7,016 nucleotides of DNA from Haemophilus parainfluenzae (lineage in GTDB: Bacteria > Pseudomonadota > Gammaproteobacteria > Enterobacterales > Pasteurellaceae), in contig JAGZRY010000080.1 of NCBI GenBank assembly GCA_018381425.1, positions 1 through 7,016 of the forward strand, in the 5' to 3' direction. Positions 1 through 3,985 of the stretch are shown one piece after another; position 1 is the stretch's first letter; each line of letters opens with the position of its first letter. Both the position numbers and the translations under genes were made by a program. The notes below the pieces were generated by a model. That model did not search any database, had not been told where the DNA came from, and worked only from the letters and a program-made list of their open reading frames with translations.

Positions 1-1
1 C

Positions 2-724
2 TTTAATGATCGTAATTCCGCCGCAAAATTTGCGGTACAAAACTATATTGCGGGCAGGGATGATAAAACAGGCAATATAGATCAAAAGGTATATAAAGAT
101 GTTTATTTTGTTCACCATCCTGAAGCGAAAAATGGTTTGTCAGAGCTCTTAGTGGCGGGTTATGAGAAAATGTTTGAAACTTCTTTTGGAAATCTATTAG
201 GTATGGATAATTCAACTTTACAAGCGATGAACATCATGAAGCAATATGGTAAAGATGATTTATACGTTGGTGCTCATAGTCGTGGAACATTAACTGTTAG
301 TAATGCATTAAAAGCGTTAAATACAGAAGATAACCGAGAGAAAAAATTGCTTTCAAACACCTCTGTTAAAATGGTGGGTCCTGCAGCTGATATAACAAGA
401 GCGGATGGCTATTTAAGTCAATTGCAAACGGGTAAGGAAAGAACCACTTCAGATGGTTCAATTCGGATTGAGAATCATGCTAGTGACCCAGTAGGTAGTA
501 TGCCGATTTTATTGGGAGGAAACCCTGCAACGACATCTGAAAATAATCTCAATAAAGGTTGGATTGCACGTATTAGCGATATATTTGGTGACAATTCATC
601 AGTACATAATTGCCATGGCTTAGGACAACGACAATGTATTACTGATGGATATCGAACTGAGGGAGATCTTAAAATGGGAAATGAAAGAACTATTTTTGAA
701 TTAAATAAAGCGAAGGAGAAATAA
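2..724 (+). CDS. C-terminal end of an FhaB/CdiA-type exoprotein with a serine-hydrolase-like toxin domain (5' end outside window)
   Basis: The frame is open from base 2, so the gene enters from the left; the TTG at 137 is internal and not the start. About 240 residues are visible. Seen: a YFVHHPEA stretch, then SELLVAGYEKMFE, then the nucleophile-elbow-like motif GAHSRGT (Ser codon 278-280), ASDPVG with an Asp at 485-487, and VHNCHG near the end (His codons 605-607 and 614-616). From family knowledge, this order (VH.PE, G.HSRG, SDP.G, VHNC.G) is typical of an alpha/beta-hydrolase-like domain at the C-terminus of many filamentous haemagglutinin/CdiA proteins. Inference: a Ser-Asp-His esterase or lipase acting on the target cell envelope, supported by the lipoprotein gene that follows. 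The protein would be exported through a TpsB/CdiB partner, not in the window. Whether this is the end of a full-length exoprotein or another orphan fragment cannot be told here. Confidence 0.8.
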   Translation, partial: FNDRNSAAKFAVQNYIAGRDDKTGNIDQKVYKDVYFVHHPEAKNGLSELLVAGYEKMFETSFGNLLGMDNSTLQAMNIMKQYGKDDLYVGAHSRGTLTVSNALKALNTEDNREKKLLSNTSVKMVGPAADITRADGYLSQLQTGKERTTSDGSIRIENHASDPVGSMPILLGGNPATTSENNLNKGWIARISDIFGDNSSVHNCHGLGQRQCITDGYRTEGDLKMGNERTIFELNKAKEK

Positions 725-725
725 A

Positions 726-1088
726 ATGAAAGTACTATTTTCTATATTTTTAATATTAATTCTAAGCGGGTGTTCTTTTGGAGGATTTCAACCTCCACCA
801 CCACATGATCATTGGCAGCTACATAATGAGACAGCATTATTTCCGAACTCAGATCCTGATGTTTTAACTAAATATCTTGCTAGAAGAAAAAAAGATATGA
901 CTGATTGCGGTATTATAGATTGGGCGGCAGGAGAAAGTGATAATCCAGAGGTCAATCTTTGTTTAGAGAAAAAAGGTTGGTATTTAGAAGGTGGACCAAT
1001 CTGTGAAGAAAAAACAATGTGGAATAGACCAATATGTATCCAATGGCGAAAAAAACACAGCAAACCTGATGCTAAGCCTTGGCAGTAA
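726..1088 (+). CDS. Small lipoprotein, likely immunity protein for the upstream hydrolase domain
   Basis: 120 residues. It starts with a short basic-hydrophobic signal peptide ending in the lipobox LSGC (Cys16), and Ser at +2 suggests outer-membrane sorting. The mature part is proline-rich at first, then carries four cysteines in the order DCG, LCLEKKGW, PICEE, PICIQW. From memory, small lipoproteins with a CG...CxEKKGW pattern often sit beside haemagglutinin hydrolase ends and other polymorphic toxins in Neisseria and Pasteurellaceae. The gene begins one base after the upstream stop, and its Shine-Dalgarno (AAGGAG, 712-717) lies inside that gene, so the two are translationally linked. A periplasmic or outer-membrane location would suit immunity to an envelope-attacking lipase, as in T6SS lipase/lipoprotein pairs. 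The immunity role is inference from position; the lipoprotein call is firm. Confidence 0.72.
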   Translation: MKVLFSIFLILILSGCSFGGFQPPPPHDHWQLHNETALFPNSDPDVLTKYLARRKKDMTDCGIIDWAAGESDNPEVNLCLEKKGWYLEGGPICEEKTMWNRPICIQWRKKHSKPDAKPWQ

Positions 1089-1103
1089 TTAACAAAGGTG
1101 CTT

Positions 1104-1160
1104 AAAAGTGCGGTCAATATTCAGTGAATTCTAAAATCTCTTGATATTGACCGCACTTTT
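1104..1160 (+). terminator. Hairpin terminator made of two head-to-head DNA uptake signals
   Basis: The arms 1104-1120 and 1144-1160 are perfect 17-base inverted repeats around a 23-base loop, and the right arm ends in a T run. Each arm contains the Haemophilus-type uptake signal: AAGTGCGGT at 1106-1114 and its complement at 1150-1158. Paired uptake signals serving as intrinsic terminators downstream of genes are well known in Pasteurellaceae. It lies 15 bases after the lipoprotein gene and closes the first toxin/lipoprotein unit. Confidence 0.88.
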
Positions 1161-1180
1161 CTAAAAGCAAGATCTGCGGC

Positions 1181-1216
1181 TAGATAACGCGCGTCTCCTG
1201 CGCATGCTTGAATCTA
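1181..1216. repeat. GC-rich repeat, copy 1 (inverted relative to copies 2 and 3)
   Basis: An island of GC-rich sequence in AT-rich DNA. The reverse complement of 1188-1211 matches 2197-2217 apart from a 3-base insertion and shares the core AGGAGACGCGCG with copy 3. The element has outer arms TAGAT (1181-1185) and ATCTA (1212-1216) and an inner GCGC/GCGC pair (1189-1192, 1200-1203), so it can fold into an imperfect hairpin. The rest of the gap up to 1288 is AT-rich, with short stop-interrupted frames and no gene I can support. Family unknown; it resembles a REP-type palindrome or the end of a small mobile element. Confidence 0.6.
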
Positions 1217-1287
1217 ACTAAAATAGACAAACTGAATAAAGTTGTAATGAAAATAGTAAAAATCTGAATTGTGAAATTGATGTTTTA

Positions 1288-1320
1288 GGCACGCGTTAGG
1301 AAACGTGCGCCATCGTGGGG
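1288..1320. repeat. GC-rich repeat, copy 2, directly before an orphan immunity-like gene
   Basis: Bases 1288-1311 form an imperfect hairpin: ten paired positions with one mismatch and one G-T pair around a four-base loop. Bases 1298-1320 match copy 3 (2206-2228) at 20 of 23 positions, sharing GCGCCATCGT then GGG. The copy ends 15 bases before the ATG at 1336, and its G-run (1316-1320) is the only Shine-Dalgarno-like sequence available to that gene. The same spacing recurs with copy 3. Confidence 0.65.
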
Positions 1321-1335
1321 TAAGATAGACAAAAA

Positions 1336-1575
1336 ATGGAAATAAATGAAATAAGAACAATCTTTTTAAAGTATTGGGATCCTATTCTAATAGGAGATAA
1401 TGAATTGTTAATTGATGAATATGATAATTATGTTAATAGTATGTTTGATTACTTAAAGGGAGATAATATTGATATTGATGATATTGTAGATTTATTAATT
1501 TTATTTGAAAATGAGATGGGAGTGGAAACAGATCTATATACTAAGAGAAATGTTGCTAGTAAATTGATTAAATAG
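1336..1575 (+). CDS. Orphan immunity-like protein, 79 aa, DUF1871-like pattern
   Basis: 79 residues, strongly acidic, no signal peptide or membrane segment, so cytoplasmic. Seen: FLKYWDPILIG near the N-terminus, then DEYDNYV, and a C-terminal ENEMGVETD segment. A WDPI...YD.Y...MG pattern is what I recall for small DUF1871-like proteins, some of which sit in toxin immunity loci; this link is from memory and moderate at best. The ATG at 1336 follows only a weak, distant G-rich Shine-Dalgarno in repeat copy 2. No toxin lies upstream: the preceding sequence is the repeat and AT-rich DNA, so this looks like an immunity gene that survived loss of its partner. Its 3' end overlaps the open frame of the toxin tail starting at 1568. 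Confidence 0.6.
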   Translation: MEINEIRTIFLKYWDPILIGDNELLIDEYDNYVNSMFDYLKGDNIDIDDIVDLLILFENEMGVETDLYTKRNVASKLIK

Positions 1576-1798
1576 TAAAGCATTAAAGGTAATTTCTTTA
1601 AAGAAGGACACACCACACATCGGAAATGTAAAAGTGGAAAATGTAGTTAAAGAATATGCAAATGGTGTTTATGATGCGAAAATTTCCATTCCAAATCCTA
1701 AGGCTTTCAAAGACCCAAATGCGAAACCTTTCTTAGAAAAAGAAGGTAGAGAAAAATTAGTCTTAAGAGATCTTAACAATTCATTAAAAGGTAAATAA
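1568..1798 (+). pseudogene. Start-less toxin tail resembling an EndoU nuclease
   Basis: This frame is open from just after a stop at 1565-1567 to TAA at 1796-1798 but has no credible start codon. From about 1607 it reads DTPHIGNVKV, then KEYANGVYDAKISIPNP, ending in LNNSLKGK. The pattern GN[VI][KR]V - Y.NGVY.A.I is shared, with the same spacing, with the EndoU-type protein encoded at 2976-3326 (10 identical positions in 21). This tail lacks the later MFP..W and GY..P..TAFP landmarks, so it is either a distant relative or a hybrid after rearrangement. The stop overlaps the next gene's start by one base, the usual toxin/immunity layout. Best read as the displaced C-terminal stub of a CdiA-type toxin. 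Confidence 0.55.
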
Positions 1799-2156
1799 TG
1801 GTGAAAGAATTAGATTTTTTTATAAATTCTCTACATGCTGAGGGGATTGACACTACTAAAATTTTAAATGCTCTTAATGATTTTTTTGATGGTGATGAAA
1901 TACCCGTTGTATTTCTATTAGGAAACTTAGGAAGAGAAATTTACGATTCAAAACTTTCTTTTGAATCCCAGAAAAAAATTTTTTTGTTAATTGAAGATGC
2001 TATGAACTCAAAAAATAAAGAGTTTTCCGAGCTGTAGCTACAGGGCTATTGGAAGCTTATGCTAATGCGATGTGGAATAATGAGCAAACTATTTCTAGTT
2101 TAGAACTGATGGGTGAGCAGACAAGAGGGTATATTAAAAGCTATTTGGAGCTTTAA
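1798..2156 (+). pseudogene. Immunity gene broken by a one-base frameshift
   Basis: The ATG at 1798 overlaps the stop of the toxin tail. The first frame runs 79 codons and includes FFDGDEIPVVFLLGNLGREI and EDAMNSKNKEFSE, then stops at 2035-2037. The next frame continues from 2031 without interruption as AVATGLLEAYANAMW to YIKSYLEL and a TAA at 2154-2156. I recall that homologous small proteins continue from an 'EELS/T' stretch straight into 'AVATGLLEAL', so the two parts are one gene of about 119 codons. The break lies between about 2020 and 2032 and fits loss of one base, possibly in the TTTT at 2023-2026. The short product may be inactive. The protein is cytoplasmic, acidic and helical in character. 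A sequencing error is the alternative explanation. Confidence 0.68.
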
Positions 2157-2189
2157 CCTATAGTGTTTTTAAAAGTTGTATCTAAAATA

Positions 2190-2228
2190 TCTCCTCTCAA
2201 GCATCAGGAGACGCGCGCCATCGTTGGG
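2190..2228. repeat. GC-rich repeat, copy 3, directly before a second immunity-like gene
   Basis: Bases 2206-2228 match copy 2 (1298-1320) directly, and 2197-2217 match copy 1 in inverted orientation. A six-base hairpin is present: TCTCCT at 2190-2195 with AGGAGA at 2206-2211. The copy ends 13 bases before the ATG at 2242, and GGGAG (2226-2230), overlapping its end, is the likely Shine-Dalgarno for that gene. Copies 1 and 3 thus bracket, in inverted orientation, a block of about 1 kb holding one intact and two broken toxin/immunity genes. Confidence 0.63.
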
Positions 2229-2241
2229 AGAAAATGAAAAA

Positions 2242-2481
2242 ATGATCAGATATAGTGAAAAAGACTTTATAAATGAAATTAGATTAATGGTAAGTAATAA
2301 TGCATCAGAACAGGAGATTTCTTATAGAGCCTTAGAATTGATGAATTCATCAATTGATTGGAGAGAGGAATTTCGTGATTTTGCATTGGATCTGATTAGT
2401 ATAATAGAACCCAGTTTCTATATGACAAATGATGAAATATTAGAAAATATTAATTTGTTGGGTAAAAAATATTATCCATGA
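2242..2481 (+). CDS. Small hypothetical protein, likely orphan immunity protein (79 aa)
   Basis: I do not recognise the family. I chose the ATG at 2242, preceded by GGGAG at 2226-2230. An in-frame TTG at 2176 would add 22 residues, but they are encoded by repeat copy 3 (reading RRRAPSLGE) and are probably not part of the protein. The product is 79 residues, soluble, with alternating acidic and hydrophobic positions suggesting helices (SEKDFINEIRLMVS, EISYRALELMNSS), and has no signal peptide. Immunity is inferred from size, character, lack of a partner toxin upstream, and position among other immunity genes. Confidence 0.5.
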   Translation: MIRYSEKDFINEIRLMVSNNASEQEISYRALELMNSSIDWREEFRDFALDLISIIEPSFYMTNDEILENINLLGKKYYP

Positions 2482-2575
2482 AATGAATATTGGAAAATAT
2501 TACACCTATGGAGAAAAGGATATAAAGAACCTAAAACTACAGTTTATCCAGTTATGGGAGACAAGTAGCATATGA
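2482..2575 (+). pseudogene. Short possible toxin C-terminal remnant before the next immunity gene
   Basis: Two overlapping frames are open here. One (ATG 2483 to TGA 2573-2575) gives 30 residues with YGEKDIKNLKLQFIQLWE and overlaps the next start as ATGA. The other (2482-2568) reads HLWRKGYKEPKTTVYPVMGD and stops 3 bases before the next start. Either would fit the tail of a displaced toxin directly upstream of its immunity gene, the layout seen at 1796-1800 and 3326-3329. I cannot tell which frame is the true remnant or name a family. Confidence 0.3.
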
Positions 2576-2961
2576 TAAATGTTAAGTTTAGTTGGATAGA
2601 TATGTGGAAAGATGGATCTTTAGAACCACATTGTTCTATTCTAAATATAAACGAAGCTCTAAATATAACTCATTTTTTAATTGATGATGAGGGATTAGGT
2701 ATAAGCCATTTACAAAAATGGATAAAAAATGGCCTTGAAGAGATTGATAAAATATCTAAAAAAGAAATTCCTGAATATGATATGTGGGGACAAACCTTAG
2801 GTGCGCTAATCTCGTTAGATAAAGTAACTATTTATTGGGGTGATGAAGAATATCCTGATGATTATCTTGAGTTTGACCAATTTAAGATCATTTTATCTAA
2901 TTGGTATGACTTCTTACTATCTGAACCCAATATAAGTAATGAAGTTTATTTTTCAGTTTAG
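2572..2961 (+). CDS. CdiI-like immunity protein (129 aa)
   Basis: 129 residues, acidic, rich in Trp and Tyr, with no signal peptide, so cytoplasmic. Seen: FSWIDMWKDGSLEPHCSILN at the N-terminus, then ISHLQKWIKNGLEEI, LGALISLDKVTIYWG and a C-terminal LSNWYDFLL segment. This alternation of short strands and helices, opening with a W-D-G-S type motif, looks like CDI/Rhs immunity proteins I have seen, but I cannot name the family with certainty. The start is ATG 2572, and GGGAG at 2556-2560 is a plausible Shine-Dalgarno. It sits 14 bases before the EndoU-type gene, so the order is immunity then unrelated toxin, as expected when cassettes are stacked end to end. Its own toxin is missing or reduced to the 2482-2575 scrap. 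Confidence 0.6.
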   Translation: MINVKFSWIDMWKDGSLEPHCSILNINEALNITHFLIDDEGLGISHLQKWIKNGLEEIDKISKKEIPEYDMWGQTLGALISLDKVTIYWGDEEYPDDYLEFDQFKIILSNWYDFLLSEPNISNEVYFSV

Positions 2962-2975
2962 ATTAGAGGTATTTT

Positions 2976-3326
2976 ATGGCAGTCATGATCGGTGGACATT
3001 CCGCCTTAGGCAATATACGTGTTAATCGGATATTATACACTTATCCAAATGGCGTATATCTTGCACAGATTTCTGCCTTTGATAGTGAAACTAATCAATA
3101 TATTGCTAAAACTAACAATAATGGGGAGACCTTGATGTTTCCCCAAACTTGGACGGCAGATCGTATTGAAGTTGAAATTAATTCTGCTTATATGAATCAA
3201 ATTGATGATCTGGATCCCATTCGTAAAGCTGAAGGTATGTGGGTTGGCATTTCAAATTCAGGCGTACGTGTAGAAGGTTATACCTATCCTGTAGTCACGG
3301 CTTTTCCAAGTGCTGAGCAGGAGTAA
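2976..3326 (+). CDS. Stand-alone EndoU-type nuclease toxin domain (orphan, N-terminally truncated)
   Basis: 116 residues. Landmarks of the bacterial EndoU nuclease family used as CDI toxins: GGHS (6-9), GNIRV (12-16), YPNGVY (23-28), TLMFPQTW (52-59), MWVGISNSGV (88-97), EGY..P...TAFP (100-111). EndoU proteins are RNases that normally use two histidines plus a Lys/Tyr/Thr set. His8 is the only histidine here; the first catalytic His normally lies just upstream of the GGH motif and is absent, as is the whole delivery protein. There is an in-frame stop four codons before the start (2964-2966), so this is a real truncation. It has its own ATG with AGAGG at 2965-2969, so it may be translated alone in the cytosol. 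Possibly inactive, or active only after recombination onto a full-length exoprotein. The likely immunity gene begins 2 bases after its stop. Confidence 0.82.
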   Translation: MAVMIGGHSALGNIRVNRILYTYPNGVYLAQISAFDSETNQYIAKTNNNGETLMFPQTWTADRIEVEINSAYMNQIDDLDPIRKAEGMWVGISNSGVRVEGYTYPVVTAFPSAEQE

Positions 3327-3328
3327 AG

Positions 3329-3703
3329 ATGAAACTTATTTTTACGTATATTCAGCATAAAGGACAAATTATTCCAGCTTGCCATTTAGAGGAAAATCAT
3401 CAACTAAATCCATTAACCGGCTATTTGAATGATCCAATGGGGGGTTCAAATTATTTCTCTTTTTTAGATCATTCATTGGCAATTTTGACGGATGATACAA
3501 TTCAAGAAGCGGATATTTCTTCCAATTCTTGGGGTGTTGAGGTGATGAACGATGAAGTGAATTTTTATTTTCTCTTTGCTCAAGAAGAGGAGTCTCTTTA
3601 TCTTACGTTGCCTCGTGGAATAATGATTGATGTGTTGAGGTTATGGCTGATTTTCCGAAGTCAAGAACCCGAAGAAGGCTTAACACAGCGGTTAGAATTT
3701 TAA
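3329..3703 (+). CDS. Likely immunity protein for the EndoU-type toxin (124 aa)
   Basis: 124 residues, acidic, no signal peptide. Seen: FTYIQHKGQIIPACHLEEN, then GYLNDPMGGSNYFSFLDHSL, ISSNSWGVEV, and VNFYFLFAQEEESLYLTLPR. The mix of strands with an acidic loop-rich centre fits a small alpha/beta immunity protein. It starts 2 bases after the EndoU stop, with AGGAG (3319-3323) inside the toxin's last codons, so the two are co-translated. From position it is the cognate inhibitor; I do not recognise a numbered immunity family. A decayed uptake-signal terminator follows, closing this cassette. Confidence 0.68.
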   Translation: MKLIFTYIQHKGQIIPACHLEENHQLNPLTGYLNDPMGGSNYFSFLDHSLAILTDDTIQEADISSNSWGVEVMNDEVNFYFLFAQEEESLYLTLPRGIMIDVLRLWLIFRSQEPEEGLTQRLEF

Positions 3704-3707
3704 GTTG

Positions 3708-3763
3708 AAAGTGCGATCAATTTTCAAAGAGTTTTTAAACCTTTCAAAAATTGACCACACTTT
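3708..3763 (+). terminator. Decayed uptake-signal hairpin terminator
   Basis: The arms 3708-3724 and 3747-3763 pair except at two positions and are followed by T-rich sequence. Each arm carries an uptake signal with one changed base: AAGTGCGAT at 3709-3717 and the complement of AAGTGTGGT at 3754-3762. The loop (CAAAGAG, a T run, AAACCT) closely matches that of the intact terminator at 6598-6652, so the two are copies of one ancestral sequence. Confidence 0.72.
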
Positions 3764-3796
3764 TGTATTTTCAAAGATGCTTATTTTAATGAAATC

Positions 3797-3985
3797 TTAT
3801 AATTTCACATCCAACTTCGCGTAAGCACATTCTACTTTTTCCAATGCTTTTTCCACGGAAATATCACGAGCGAGTAACACATCTAAACGGTGATGGCCAT
3901 TGACTTCGTCTTTTCCGAAAAAGTGAATATTACTATTAAACCTAAACTCTGCATTGGTGTATAGTAAAGATTCCGATAGCCAATC
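3797..3985 (-). pseudogene. purT: 3' fragment of purT (formate-dependent GAR transformylase) on the opposite strand
   Basis: Reading the minus strand down to TAA at 3797-3799 gives LSESLLYTNAE, then IHFFGKDEVNGHHRLDVLLA, then RDISVEKALEKVECAYAKLDVKL at the end. I recognise this as the extreme C-terminus of PurT, the ATP-grasp enzyme that formylates glycinamide ribonucleotide in purine synthesis (pattern LFGKPE..G.RRLGV.LA....SVE.A...A). Only about the last 60 of roughly 390 residues remain, and FRFNSN before FFGK looks disrupted, so it is non-functional. The upper boundary is approximate: homology fades at about 3975-4000, where FhaB/CdiA sequence begins on the other strand. A relic like this at a cassette junction points to illegitimate recombination or to purT lying beside this locus in a relative. 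Confidence 0.65.

Noticed and set aside
3..215. Minus-strand frame at the left edge
   Set aside because: Shadow of the exoprotein C-terminus; no protein-like pattern.
137..724. TTG at 137 as the start of the first gene
   Set aside because: The same frame is open to the left window edge and encodes sensible family sequence (YFVHHPEA) before the TTG, so the gene begins outside the window.
809..1117. Minus-strand frame opposite the lipoprotein gene
   Set aside because: Antisense shadow with no recognisable family; the + strand frame has a clear lipobox and Shine-Dalgarno.
1212..1287. Promoter in the AT-rich gap
   Set aside because: AT-rich hexamers occur by chance and no well-spaced -35/-10 pair stands out.
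1181..1320. CRISPR array from the GC-rich repeats
   Set aside because: Only three diverged copies, irregular spacing and mixed orientation; no cas genes.
1181..2228. Insertion sequence bounded by the inverted repeats
   Set aside because: No transposase or flanking target duplication seen; at most a non-autonomous element.
2176..2241. N-terminal extension of the 2242 gene from a TTG
   Set aside because: The added residues are encoded by the GC-rich repeat; ATG 2242 has a better placed Shine-Dalgarno.
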